Counted from the stretch's first letter, positions 1 to 7,748 are shown. The stretch: DNA of 16,417 bases from an uncultured Lachnospiraceae bacterium (GCA_934418055.1 CAKRWX010000026.1:1-16417), one strand, 5' to 3'. Numbers and translations: made by a program. The notes: generated by a model not told the origin, from the letters alone.

Positions 1-1
1 C

Positions 2-700
2 ACCAGAGCCGCGTTAAATGATCCGGGAGCTGTGGCTAACGGTCTTGTCCTTGGTGATCAGGGCGACAGCGTTAAACAGGTCCAGAACCTGCTCAGCAAA
101 TATGGATATTTATCGTCTTCTAATGTAACGGGATATTTTGGTGATAAGACAGAAAGTGCGGTCAAGAGCTTCCAGAGCAACAATGGTCTGGCAAGTGATG
201 GTTCTGTAGGACGGATGACCATGGCGAAGCTGACCAGCAATGATGTAAAGAAATCGACTGGATCTTCCAGTTCTTCTTCCGGATCTTCCGGTAAGAGTAA
301 TTCCAGTTCTTCCGGCGGTTCCAAAGGAAGTGTTGGAGGCAGTGGTGTCAGCGGACTCTTATCCATCGCAAGCTCCAAGCTGGGAAGCCCGTATGTATGG
401 GGCGCCAAAGGCCCGAACAGCTTTGACTGTTCCGGTTTTGTATACTGGTGTCTGAATAAAGCGGGAGTAAAACAGAGTTATACCACATCCTCTGGCTGGA
501 GAAGTATTGGAAAATACACGAAGATCACGAATTTTAACAGCCTTCAGGCTGGAGATATTATCGTTGTAAGCGGACATGTAGGTATCGTTGCCGGAGGAGG
601 CACCGTGATCGATGCATCCTCCAGTAACGGAAAGGTGGTTCACCGTTCGTTAAGCTCCTGGTGGAGAAACAACTTCATCTGTGGCTGGAGAATCTTCTAA
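2..700 (+). CDS. Secreted NlpC/P60 peptidoglycan hydrolase with PG-binding repeats (5' end outside window)
   Basis: The reading frame is open from base 2, so the true start lies upstream; the GTG at 32 is only an internal valine codon. The first residues (TRAALNDPG) look like the tail of one peptidoglycan-binding repeat. A complete PG_binding_1-type repeat follows (about residues 20-80: GDSVKQVQNLL, GYFGDKTESAVKSFQ, DGSVGRMT). Next comes a low-complexity Ser/Gly linker (about 85-118) and an NlpC/P60 domain to the C-terminus. Catalytic Cys is in FDCSGF (about residue 143) and His in SGHVGI (about 192); the third polar position may be the Asp in VIDAS. The family cleaves D-Glu-diamino-acid bonds in peptidoglycan stem peptides; exported location is inferred because the signal peptide would be upstream. 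Its last 51 bp overlap the 3' end of the convergent kinase gene. Family call is firm; physiological role (daughter-cell separation or lysis) is not determinable. Confidence 0.92.
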   Translation, partial: TRAALNDPGAVANGLVLGDQGDSVKQVQNLLSKYGYLSSSNVTGYFGDKTESAVKSFQSNNGLASDGSVGRMTMAKLTSNDVKKSTGSSSSSSGSSGKSNSSSSGGSKGSVGGSGVSGLLSIASSKLGSPYVWGAKGPNSFDCSGFVYWCLNKAGVKQSYTTSSGWRSIGKYTKITNFNSLQAGDIIVVSGHVGIVAGGGTVIDASSSNGKVVHRSLSSWWRNNFICGWRIF

Positions 701-3025
701 ATGCTCCGGTTCTTCAGGGTTACAGAGTGGGAATCCCACCTGTGCCTTGAAGAGATCGCCATCGATGTAAAGCTTGAAGGTTCCGCCCTGAAGCTGGGTT
801 AAGTCCTTGGCGATGGAAAGTCCCAGACCACTTCCTTCGGTGGTTCTGGCAACATCGCCCCGGACGAATCGCTCTGTCAGTTCATCCGCATGGATGTTTA
901 ACGGATTGGCAGAGACATTTTTGATCGTAAAATAAGCAAATCCATCGGAGGAGGTCACATCCACATAGATGCGGCTGTTCTCCATGGCATATTTGAATGC
1001 GTTATTGTAAAGGTTTTCCAAAACCCGCCACAGACGGCGTCCGTCTACAGCAATCAGAAGGCATTCATTCGGAAGAGAAGATACCAGATCCAGATGTCGG
1101 ATCTGGTATTTTTCTTCAAATTCTCCATTGGTCTGCTGGATCATCTCCACCAGATCGATCCTGGCGATCTCCAGCTTTAAGTTGCCGGAGCTGGCCTTGG
1201 AGGCTTCTACCAGATCCTCCGTCAGCGTTTTTAACCGCTGGGATTTCTGATCTAAGATATCTAAATACCGGGCGATCTTTTCGTCCTGGATCTTTTCTCG
1301 TTTTAATAAATCCACATAGTTGATAATAGACGTGAGAGGCGTCTTGATATCATGGGATACATTGGTGATCAGGTCAGCCTTTAAGCGTTCACTTTTGACC
1401 TGTTCTTTCAAGGCAGTTTCCATGCCGTCACCGATGTTATTCAGGGCTTTGGCAACCGTTTCGCCTTTGCCGGAAAAACCGTCAGAATCAATCTTATATT
1501 CCGTATCACCATCAGCCATCTGGAAAATACCATGGGTGATCTTCTCATATTCTACCTGGTTCCGGAATAAAAGCAGGAAGATCCATATCTGAAAACCGAT
1601 AAAGATCACAGCAGGAACCAGATACAGATAGGAAAAACTTAAAGAGTCCTGTTTTAAAAAGAAATAAGCAAAGCAGGCGAAAAGCACGCCATCCACGGTC
1701 AGATATCCGGCGAAGCAAAGAGATAAACGGACCGGAAAGGAGCAGTTTGTCAACGCTGTCAGGCACTTGTGCAGGATACGGCAGGTCAGACTGTTTTTCC
1801 AGAGGACACCAGCTTTATAGCGGCGGATCAGGCTTAAAAGTGCAGGAAGTGTAATGCCGTAGGAAACGGTCATTTCCATCCAGCGGCTGCTGTAGTCCCA
1901 ATACTGTTCGCTGATCAGGAAATTCAAATAAAAATCTCCGTACTGACGGGTCAGGTAGTGTGCTGCAGCCAGAAAAACCGCCCATAAGCCAAGAAAAGCT
2001 CCAAGAGGAATCTGGTCAAAACGGCGAAGCTGGATCTTTTTGGGAGATTCGTCACAGTGTCCGGTCAGGACGATCATGATGACCAGCGTGATGACAGCGC
2101 CAATTCCGCCAAGAGTGAACAGTACCATACCGGAGATATAGTCCAGACGGATCTTCTCATACTGATTATGGGCAGTGGAGTAAGGGTCCGTATAGGGATA
2201 GCTGGTATCCAGTCCTAAAACAATGTAATAATCATTATTGCCGTAAAGATTATAAGTCTCCAGCTGGGAGGTGATGTTTTCCGGGACGTATTTTAAGTTG
2301 GTGTCCATCAGGATGGATTCACCGGAGATATAGAGATAACGTCCAAAGGAACGGATCTGCTCAGTGGTCATGTCGTTCGAGTTCGTGTAGACATTTTCCT
2401 GTCCGGACTGATTCCGGTAAGAGACCCTGAAATGCAGGTTGGAGGGCTGGTTGATATAGTTGTTGCGGATCTGATAGTAATCGCCCAGAACCTCCAGAAC
2501 CTGTACGGACAGATCTTCCAGCGAAGCGTACTGGTCACCGGGTTCTGAATAAACCTCGTTGGGGTCGTAAGCCTTCCATTCGATCAGCGGCAGATCATCA
2601 TCATCAGAATTGTCCGCCACGGACGGACCTCCTGCCACCTCATAGGAATCGGTCAGGTAGTAGCCCAGGCTTTTCGCGTAACGGATCATCTCATCCAGTG
2701 TGTAGATTACCGTGCGGCCGGAGCTGAAGGTAACGCAGACCATGTCGGTCTGGTAGTTGATCTCCCCGTTTTTTTCCAGAAGGTTTTTGTAGCTGACGTA
2801 TTTGAAGATATTTTCCACGTCCGATTCCAGCTGGCTGGTGCAGGAATAGGTATCTGCGTAATTTTCCTCCCGGACCCAGTTAAGCCCCCGTCCGTAGTTC
2901 TCATTGAAATAAACGAAAATGGAACCAACGAGGAACAGGACCAGGAACAGCAGGTGGATCATAAACGCAGTCTGTTTTTTTAAGGCCATAGGCCAGGTAT
3001 TTCGTTTGCCATTCTGTTCTTTCAT
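650..3025 (-). CDS. Membrane sensor histidine kinase, multi-pass, VanS/BaeS-like
   Basis: Sensor kinase of the adjacent response regulator. From the ATG at 3025 (791 aa) there is one N-terminal membrane segment (about 20-40), then a large extracytoplasmic domain (about 41-295). About five hydrophobic segments follow between 299 and 487, then a linker. The HisKA domain has NVSHDIKTPL (phospho-acceptor His about 558). The HATPase domain has an N-box (LYNNAFKY, about 672-679) and a G2 box (GSGLGLS, about 731-737). A GTG at 3034, directly after the regulator stop, would add three residues; I prefer the ATG because AGGTG at 3032-3036 sits 6 nt upstream of it. The gap to the regulator stop is 9 bp, so the two are co-translated. 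The acidic, proline-containing C-terminal tail is encoded opposite the end of the NlpC/P60 gene. The ligand is unknown; the kinase call itself is secure. Confidence 0.93.
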   Translation of the reverse strand: MKEQNGKRNTWPMALKKQTAFMIHLLFLVLFLVGSIFVYFNENYGRGLNWVREENYADTYSCTSQLESDVENIFKYVSYKNLLEKNGEINYQTDMVCVTFSSGRTVIYTLDEMIRYAKSLGYYLTDSYEVAGGPSVADNSDDDDLPLIEWKAYDPNEVYSEPGDQYASLEDLSVQVLEVLGDYYQIRNNYINQPSNLHFRVSYRNQSGQENVYTNSNDMTTEQIRSFGRYLYISGESILMDTNLKYVPENITSQLETYNLYGNNDYYIVLGLDTSYPYTDPYSTAHNQYEKIRLDYISGMVLFTLGGIGAVITLVIMIVLTGHCDESPKKIQLRRFDQIPLGAFLGLWAVFLAAAHYLTRQYGDFYLNFLISEQYWDYSSRWMEMTVSYGITLPALLSLIRRYKAGVLWKNSLTCRILHKCLTALTNCSFPVRLSLCFAGYLTVDGVLFACFAYFFLKQDSLSFSYLYLVPAVIFIGFQIWIFLLLFRNQVEYEKITHGIFQMADGDTEYKIDSDGFSGKGETVAKALNNIGDGMETALKEQVKSERLKADLITNVSHDIKTPLTSIINYVDLLKREKIQDEKIARYLDILDQKSQRLKTLTEDLVEASKASSGNLKLEIARIDLVEMIQQTNGEFEEKYQIRHLDLVSSLPNECLLIAVDGRRLWRVLENLYNNAFKYAMENSRIYVDVTSSDGFAYFTIKNVSANPLNIHADELTERFVRGDVARTTEGSGLGLSIAKDLTQLQGGTFKLYIDGDLFKAQVGFPLCNPEEPEHLEDSPATDEVVSPPGA

Positions 3026-3034
3026 AGGTGACAC

Positions 3035-3730
3035 CTACTGCTTTTCAATCTTATAGCCAACACCCCAGACAACTTTTAAGTACCGTGGCTCCCGCGGGTT
3101 GATCTCGATCTTTTCACGGATGTGCCGGATATGTACTGCTACGGTGTTGTCGGCGCCGATGGCCTCCTCATTCCAGATCTGCTCATAGATCTCATCGATG
3201 GAGAACACTTTTCCGGCATTCTTCACCAGAAGCAGCAGGATGTTGTATTCAATGGGAGTCAGCTTGATCTGTTCGTCGTCCACGTACACTTCCTTGGTAT
3301 CATCATTGATCTGAAGGCCGCCGCAGCGGTAAATGGTGTCGGTGGACTGCTGGCTTAAATTGCCAAGCTGGGTGTAGCGGCGCATGTGGGATTTGACACG
3401 GGCCACTAACTCCAGCGGGTTAAATGGCTTGGTGATGTAATCGTCCGCGCCGATATTTAAGCCCAGGATCTTGTCAGCGTCCTCTGATTTTGCAGAGAGA
3501 ATGATGATGGGGATACTGCTGGTCTCCCTTACCTTCAACGTGGTGCGGATGCCGTCTAAGCCCGGCATCATCACATCCACGATCATCAGGTCTACGCTGT
3601 TATTTTCCAGTAATTCCAGCGCTTCGTAGCCGTCGTAAGCCTTGATCACCTGAAAACCTTCGCCGGTCAGGTAAATATCAATGGCCTCAACGATCTGTTT
3701 ATCGTCGTCGCAAACAAGGATTGTCTGCAT
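3035..3730 (-). CDS. OmpR/VanR-family response regulator
   Basis: 231-aa DNA-binding response regulator. The N-terminal receiver has the acidic pocket DDD at residues 8-10, phospho-acceptor D52 (IVDVMMPGLDG), the S79 switch position (IIILSAK) and K101 (TKPF). A winged-helix Trans_reg_C domain fills about 130-229 (LTPIEYNILLLLVKNAGKVFS, then VAVHIRHIREKIE and VWGVGYKIE). Start ATG at 3728-3730 has a strong site, AAAGGAGG at 3741-3748, which overlaps the glgB stop codon. The intergenic gap is 17 bp, so it is very likely co-transcribed with glgB and the downstream kinase. Being in a glycogen-metabolism transcript, it may respond to carbon or envelope state and may autoregulate the operon; that is inference. 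Target genes are not visible. Confidence 0.95.
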   Translation of the reverse strand: MQTILVCDDDKQIVEAIDIYLTGEGFQVIKAYDGYEALELLENNSVDLMIVDVMMPGLDGIRTTLKVRETSSIPIIILSAKSEDADKILGLNIGADDYITKPFNPLELVARVKSHMRRYTQLGNLSQQSTDTIYRCGGLQINDDTKEVYVDDEQIKLTPIEYNILLLLVKNAGKVFSIDEIYEQIWNEEAIGADNTVAVHIRHIREKIEINPREPRYLKVVWGVGYKIEKQ

Positions 3731-3740
3731 GGTAGTTTAT

Positions 3741-3748
3741 CCTCCTTT
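3741..3748 (-). promoter_or_regulatory. Ribosome binding site of the response regulator
   Basis: Minus-strand AAAGGAGG, 10 nt before the ATG. It overlaps the last base of the glgB stop codon (3748-3750), so terminating glgB ribosomes reach the regulator start directly; this suggests coupling. Confidence 0.75.
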
Positions 3749-5658
3749 TAGAACCTGAAGATCGCGGTTCCATAGGCCGGAAGCGGGTAAGCGATGGAGT
3801 ACGGCTGGCCGTCGCATTCGCTCTTTTTTGCCTTAAATACGATCTTCTGATCGCCGGTCTTATAAGAACCGTGTGTTTCATCCAGGATCAGGGTATAATT
3901 GCCGGATTTCGGAACACCGACCCGGTAATCTGGGCGGGAAACAGGGGTGAAGTTGCAGACAAATAACAGATTTTGTCTGCCGGTGGCGGAATAACGGACG
4001 AAGCTGAAAATGCTGCGGTCTGCGTCATTGGCGTTGATCCACTGGAATCCCTTCCAATCATAGTCCTGGCTGTAACAAGCAGGGTATTTTTTGTACAGAT
4101 GGAGCAGGTCGCGGCAGTAGTCCTGAAGGTCTTCGTGCAGCGGCTCGTCAGCTAAATACCAGTCCAGAGCCACTTTCTCGTCCCATTCGTGGAACTGTCC
4201 GAAATCCTGTCCCATAAACAATAGTTTCTTGCCCGGATGTCCCATCATGAAGGTGTAGCCCACTTTTAAATTGGCGAACTTGTCCTCATAGATGCCGGGC
4301 ATTTTGTTGATCATAGAGCATTTCAAATGAACCACTTCGTCATGGGACAGCACCAGGATGAAGTTCTCGCTGGTGGCGTAGGTCATGCCGAAGGTCATCT
4401 TGTTGTGGTTAAATTTGCGGAAATACGGGTCCAATTTCATGTATTCCAGGAAATCATGCATCCAGCCCATGTTCCATTTGAATTTGAAACCAAGGCCGCC
4501 GTCTTCCGGTTTGCCGGTAACCATCGGCCATGCGGTGGATTCCTCTGCGATCACTGCCGCACCGTGGCCCTGTTTGTTTACCACGCTGTTTAAGTGGCGG
4601 AAGAACTCGATGGCTTCTAAGTTTTTATTTTCCCCGTATTGATTCGGGACCCAGTTTCCCGGTGTGCGTCCGTAGTCCAGATACAGCATGGAAGCCACAG
4701 CGTCCACACGAAGCCCATCGATGTGATACTGCTCGATCCAGTATAAAGCGTTGGCGATCAGGAAATTGGAGACCTCATTGCGGCTGTAATCAAAGACCTT
4801 GGTGCCCCAGTCCGGATGCTCGCCTTTGCGTGGATCTGCGTATTCGTAGAGAGCCTGTCCGTCAAAATCAGCCAGACCGTGGGCGTCCTTTGGAAAATGG
4901 GCAGGAACCCAGTCTAAGATCACACCGATGCCATGCTTGTGCATATAGTTGACAAAGTACATGAACTCGGCAGCGGTGCCATAACGGCTGGTCGGCGCAT
5001 AATATCCGGTTACCTGATAGCCCCAGGAGCCGTCATACGGGTGTTCCGCGATACCCATCAGCTCCACATGGGTGTAGCCCATGTCTTTTACGTAGGCGGC
5101 CAGCTCGTGGGCTGCTTCTATGTAGGTATAATAACCGTCCTTTTCCTCCCGGTTGGCCTTTCTCCAGGAGCCGAGATGCACCTCGTAGATGGAAAGCGGA
5201 GAGGTGGTCAGATCCTGGGTTTCCCGCTTGGTCATCCAGGTATTGTCTTTCCAGTGAAAGCCGGAAATATCACGGGTGATGGAAGCGGTTCCCGGACGGT
5301 ACTCGCTGCCGAAAGCGTAAGGATCGCTCTTGAATAATACCTTGCCGGACTGTGTCGTGATGGCGAATTTGTATAATTCCCCCTCTTTTAAGCCCGGGAT
5401 AAATGCTTCGTAGATACCGGAGGTCTCCAAAACATTCATGGGATCCGCATCCGGGTCCCAGTTGTTGAAATCGCCGACTACAGAAACAGCAGCGGCGTGA
5501 GGCGCCCATACAGCAAAATAAAAACCGTCTTTCCCCTTATAATTTTTCGGGTGCGCGCCCAGCTTATCGTAGATCTGATAATGGGTTCCTTCTCCAAACA
5601 GATAGCGGTCCATCTGTGTGATAAATCCCGTTCCGATTTCTTTTTTGCTACGTGCCAT
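3748..5658 (-). CDS. glgB: 1,4-alpha-glucan branching enzyme GlgB
   Basis: 636-aa cytoplasmic GH13 enzyme that cuts alpha-1,4-glucan and re-attaches the piece by an alpha-1,6 bond, creating glycogen branches. An N-terminal CBM48-like module (about 40-125; GFYFAVWAPHAAAVSVVGDFNNWD) precedes the catalytic barrel. Diagnostic blocks are GLRVDAV with nucleophile D319, IAEES with general acid E372 or E373, and LSHDEVVH with D440; a C-terminal beta-sandwich ends in YGTAIFRF. Length is typical of shorter bacterial GlgB proteins. Start ATG at 5656-5658 follows GGGAGGA. The stop of the upstream GH13 gene lies 3 bp before this start, so the pair is coupled. No glgA, glgC or glgP is in the window, so the rest of the glycogen pathway must be elsewhere. 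High confidence. Confidence 0.96.
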   Translation of the reverse strand: MARSKKEIGTGFITQMDRYLFGEGTHYQIYDKLGAHPKNYKGKDGFYFAVWAPHAAAVSVVGDFNNWDPDADPMNVLETSGIYEAFIPGLKEGELYKFAITTQSGKVLFKSDPYAFGSEYRPGTASITRDISGFHWKDNTWMTKRETQDLTTSPLSIYEVHLGSWRKANREEKDGYYTYIEAAHELAAYVKDMGYTHVELMGIAEHPYDGSWGYQVTGYYAPTSRYGTAAEFMYFVNYMHKHGIGVILDWVPAHFPKDAHGLADFDGQALYEYADPRKGEHPDWGTKVFDYSRNEVSNFLIANALYWIEQYHIDGLRVDAVASMLYLDYGRTPGNWVPNQYGENKNLEAIEFFRHLNSVVNKQGHGAAVIAEESTAWPMVTGKPEDGGLGFKFKWNMGWMHDFLEYMKLDPYFRKFNHNKMTFGMTYATSENFILVLSHDEVVHLKCSMINKMPGIYEDKFANLKVGYTFMMGHPGKKLLFMGQDFGQFHEWDEKVALDWYLADEPLHEDLQDYCRDLLHLYKKYPACYSQDYDWKGFQWINANDADRSIFSFVRYSATGRQNLLFVCNFTPVSRPDYRVGVPKSGNYTLILDETHGSYKTGDQKIVFKAKKSECDGQPYSIAYPLPAYGTAIFRF

Positions 5659-5661
5659 ACA

Positions 5662-6996
5662 TTATTCCTCCCTGATTTTCAGGATGGCCCCCCGACCAGC
5701 CTGAAGCGTGATGTGTATCCGTCCATTCTGGATCTGGATCTCGGTGTGATCCAGAAGATTTTCCGCGGTGGAGGCGTGGATTGGAACCGGAATGTCCATG
5801 GACGCCGGATTCTCGTCATTGTTCACTGCGGTGATAACGCAGGAGTGGTCTCCGTGGCGGGCAAAGGAGTACTGACGGTTGGTTAAGGTCAGTTCCTGGT
5901 AGCGTCCCATGTGAAGCTCTGGCTGTTCCTCGTGGATCTGGCCTAACCTGCTGATGTAGTCGGTCAGATCGGTGTGGTAGGAAGCCTCATCGGCGATGTG
6001 GATGCAGGGACGCAGCATATCGTCGCTTTCCCTGGTCCGTCTGCCCTCCATGCCCCACTCACTGCCGTAATAAATGGATGGAATGCCGGGCAGGGTGTAG
6101 AGCAAGGTGTATACAGAATATAGGTGCTCCGGGTTACGAAGCTTGCTGGCCAGGCGGTCCTCGTCATGGTTGTCCACGAAGGTGTAAAGCTGATAGCCCA
6201 CCTGCTCCAGACGGCGCACGGTGTGGGCGATCTCAAAATAGTTATGGTCGTTGTGACCGGAATACAATCCCTTGTGAAGCTCATAGTTGGTAACGGAATG
6301 AAGCATCTCCGGGTTTACCCAACGGGAATACTCACCGTGGATCACCTCGCCCATGAGCCAGAAATCCGGTTTCATGGTGGCGGTCTGTGCCCGCATTTCC
6401 TTCATAAAGTTAAAATCCAGGACATTGGCACAGTCTAAGCGGATGCCGTCAATATCAAATTCGTCAATCCAGAAACGGATCACATCAAAGAGGTACTGTT
6501 TCACCTCCGGATTCCACAGGTTTAAGCACGGAAGCTCATAATGTCCCTGCCATGCCTCGTATCCAAAAGAGTCGCCCATGGGGCTTCCCCAGCCGAAGTT
6601 TACGCCACGGTACCAGTCCTTGTAAGGGGAATTCTCCCGGTTTTTCTGGATGTCCTGGAAAGCGAAAAATTCCCGTCCAGTGTGGTTGAACACGCCATCC
6701 ACCACCACCCGGATGCCTGCCTCGTGGCATGCTTTTACGAAATGGCGGAAACCGTCGTTGTCTCCAAGGCGGCGGTCCACCAGCTTGTAATCCCTGGTAT
6801 CGTAGCCGTGGGTGGAAGATTCAAATAACGGGCCGATGTAAAGACTGTTACATCCCAAGGAACGCATATGAGGAATCCACTCCTCCAGTTCCTTCATCCG
6901 GTCAGTGACCTCGGTCTGGTCATTGTGTTTTGGAGCCCCGGTCAGCCCCAGGGGATACATGTGATAGAAGATCCCCTTTTCATACCAAGTACCCAT
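5662..6996 (-). CDS. Intracellular GH13 alpha-amylase-family glycosidase
   Basis: 444-aa alpha-glucan hydrolase or transferase without a signal peptide, so cytoplasmic. GH13 conserved regions are visible: DGVFNHTG (about 100-107), GIRLDCAN with nucleophile D188, LMGEV with acid/base E217, and FVDNHDEDR with D278. A small C-terminal beta domain follows. An in-frame ATG at 7020 would add MTAWRIWR but has no ribosome site. The ATG at 6994-6996 has GGAGG 9 nt upstream and gives the family-like N-terminus MGTWYEKGIFYHMYPLG, so I use it. It lies 3 bp upstream of glgB, which suggests action on glycogen or malto-oligosaccharides (alpha-amylase, neopullulanase-like or related activity). Exact substrate specificity cannot be told from motifs alone. 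Confidence 0.92.
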   Translation of the reverse strand: MGTWYEKGIFYHMYPLGLTGAPKHNDQTEVTDRMKELEEWIPHMRSLGCNSLYIGPLFESSTHGYDTRDYKLVDRRLGDNDGFRHFVKACHEAGIRVVVDGVFNHTGREFFAFQDIQKNRENSPYKDWYRGVNFGWGSPMGDSFGYEAWQGHYELPCLNLWNPEVKQYLFDVIRFWIDEFDIDGIRLDCANVLDFNFMKEMRAQTATMKPDFWLMGEVIHGEYSRWVNPEMLHSVTNYELHKGLYSGHNDHNYFEIAHTVRRLEQVGYQLYTFVDNHDEDRLASKLRNPEHLYSVYTLLYTLPGIPSIYYGSEWGMEGRRTRESDDMLRPCIHIADEASYHTDLTDYISRLGQIHEEQPELHMGRYQELTLTNRQYSFARHGDHSCVITAVNNDENPASMDIPVPIHASTAENLLDHTEIQIQNGRIHITLQAGRGAILKIREE

Positions 6997-7005
6997 ACGC
7001 CAAAT

Positions 7006-7010
7006 CCTCC
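7006..7010 (-). promoter_or_regulatory. Ribosome binding site deciding the GH13 start
   Basis: Minus-strand GGAGG, 9 nt before the ATG at 6996. The alternative upstream ATG at 7020 has no purine-rich site, so the shorter protein is favoured. Confidence 0.75.
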
Positions 7011-7023
7011 AAGCTGTCATAAA

Positions 7024-7257
7024 TTATGTGCTTTCAGGTTCCAGACTTTTGAAACGGCGCAGAAGGAACTGGTAGCGCAGCTGTGCCGCGTTCAGTTCGT
7101 AGATATAGCAGTCGATGAGAGTAGGATCTACCACCTGTTCAAAATGATTTCTCGCAGAATCAATGCTGTGGCGGGTCTGCTCGATCTCCTGCCGTAATTT
7201 CTGCCGCTCCAGATAGAAGGCCAGAGCCTGTTTTGTACGTTTTCCATGCAATTTCAT
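7024..7257 (-). CDS. Small DUF2508/YaaL-like hypothetical protein
   Basis: 77-aa charged, predominantly helical protein without membrane segments or signal peptide. The C-terminal half (DPTLIDCYIYELNAAQLRYQ, then FLLRRFK) resembles the DUF2508/YaaL pattern of short Firmicute proteins, recognised by eye only. It has no known biochemical function. Here it is the first gene of the leftward run, 27 bp upstream of the GH13 start, so it is probably co-transcribed with the glycogen genes. Start ATG at 7255-7257 is preceded at about 11 nt by a GGGAGAG stretch, a rather long spacing. That the frame is coding is supported by its position and by the absence of any competing frame; the family assignment is moderate. 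Confidence 0.65.
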   Translation of the reverse strand: MKLHGKRTKQALAFYLERQKLRQEIEQTRHSIDSARNHFEQVVDPTLIDCYIYELNAAQLRYQFLLRRFKSLEPEST

Positions 7258-7410
7258 AGTTTAACATCTCTCCCTGAAATGTGATGCTCCGGCTGTCGGC
7301 AATCGTGGAATCTGGTCTGAAAATGTACCAGTTTGCGTCGAAAACCGTTCCGGAGTTTTACAGTAATTAGTATTTCTGGAAGATTGGAAAATATACGGAT
7401 AAAACTTGTT

Positions 7411-7439
7411 ATTATTTTGTAACTGTTCAGTACCTTCAC
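7411..7439 (-). promoter_or_regulatory. Weak candidate promoter of the leftward operon
   Basis: On the minus strand a -10-like AATAAT (7411-7416, five of six to consensus) lies 17 nt from a poor -35-like GTGAAG (7434-7439, three of six). It would start transcription near 7404, about 150 nt before the DUF2508-like gene. It overlaps an inverted repeat, which would fit an activator- or repressor-controlled promoter. Low confidence. Confidence 0.3.
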
Positions 7440-7446
7440 AGTTACA
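7418..7446. repeat. Inverted repeat TGTAACTG-N13-CAGTTACA, possible operator
   Basis: Two perfect 8-bp arms (7418-7425 and 7439-7446) have centres 21 bp apart, two helical turns. It overlaps the candidate minus-strand promoter. The spacing suits a dimeric regulator on one DNA face, but it could also form an RNA hairpin. Confidence 0.45.
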
Positions 7447-7447
7447 T

Positions 7448-7490
7448 GCAAAAATCCATTCCAGATCGACTTCGTCGATGGGATTTTTGC
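7448..7490. repeat. Imperfect 43-nt stem-loop
   Basis: Outer arms GCAAAAATCC (7448-7457) and GGATTTTTGC (7481-7490) pair perfectly over 10 bp. Inside, ATCGA and TCGAT (around a CTTCG loop) form a second helix separated by an asymmetric internal loop. It could be an RNA element or a bidirectional terminator-like structure, but no uridine tract follows on either strand apart from the stem's own T run. Confidence 0.5.
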
Positions 7491-7512
7491 CTTCAAGCCA
7501 AAGTTTTCTTAC

Positions 7513-7537
7513 GGTCAGCGCAGCAAGTGCGCAGACC
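7513..7537. repeat. 25-nt stem-loop
   Basis: GGTC-A-GCGCA, a GCAAG loop, then TGCGC-A-GACC: nine pairs with a single A/A mismatch. No T run follows, so it is not a standard intrinsic terminator. Function unknown. Confidence 0.5.
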
Positions 7538-7645
7538 TACTGAAAAGTCTCTATTATTTTACCATTTTCCAGAAAGATGGTCAATGATTCCGTAGGAAGT
7601 CTGACGGTTTCTCATGGCTTCTGATTTTGCCTGGAAAAAATGTGC

Positions 7646-7674
7646 TTGACTTTTCAGAAACTTGTGTGCATAAT
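7646..7674 (+). promoter_or_regulatory. Sigma-A-type promoter of the Tad operon
   Basis: TTGACT (7646-7651), a 17-nt spacer, and CATAAT (7669-7674): five of six matches at each box with optimal spacing. The expected transcript starts near 7681, leaving a leader of about 135 nt before the first Tad gene. It is the only strong promoter seen upstream of the pilus genes. Confidence 0.75.
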
Positions 7675-7686
7675 GAAATCACATTC

Positions 7687-7748
7687 AGCGCAGGTCGTTT
7701 CCAGACCATTCATTTCAAGCGCTTATGCAGTTACCGCCCGGTTCGGGC
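7687..7748 (+). promoter_or_regulatory. Structured 5' leader with a cre-like core
   Basis: AGCGC (7687-7691) can pair with GCGCT (7719-7723), enclosing GGTC/GACC (7693-7696 with 7704-7707). A third small hairpin is GCCCG-GTT-CGGGC (7736-7748). The palindromic core AAGCGCTT at 7717-7724, within 7714-7727, matches the centre of catabolite-responsive elements but the flanks diverge. Role in regulation is speculative. Confidence 0.35.

Noticed and set aside
260..345. Repetitive TCTTCC/GGTTCC-like DNA in the hydrolase gene
   Set aside because: It encodes a Ser/Gly linker between domains; ordinary low complexity, not a mobile or CRISPR repeat.
722..743. Hairpin ACAG-A-GTGGG/CCCAC-CTGT as terminator of the NlpC/P60 gene
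   Set aside because: Nine pairs with a bulge, but no U tract follows and it is inside the kinase coding sequence; not supported as a terminator.
7254..7496. 80-codon minus-strand frame upstream of the DUF2508-like gene
   Set aside because: No ribosome site or family resemblance, and it runs through a stem-loop and an inverted repeat; reads as leader RNA.
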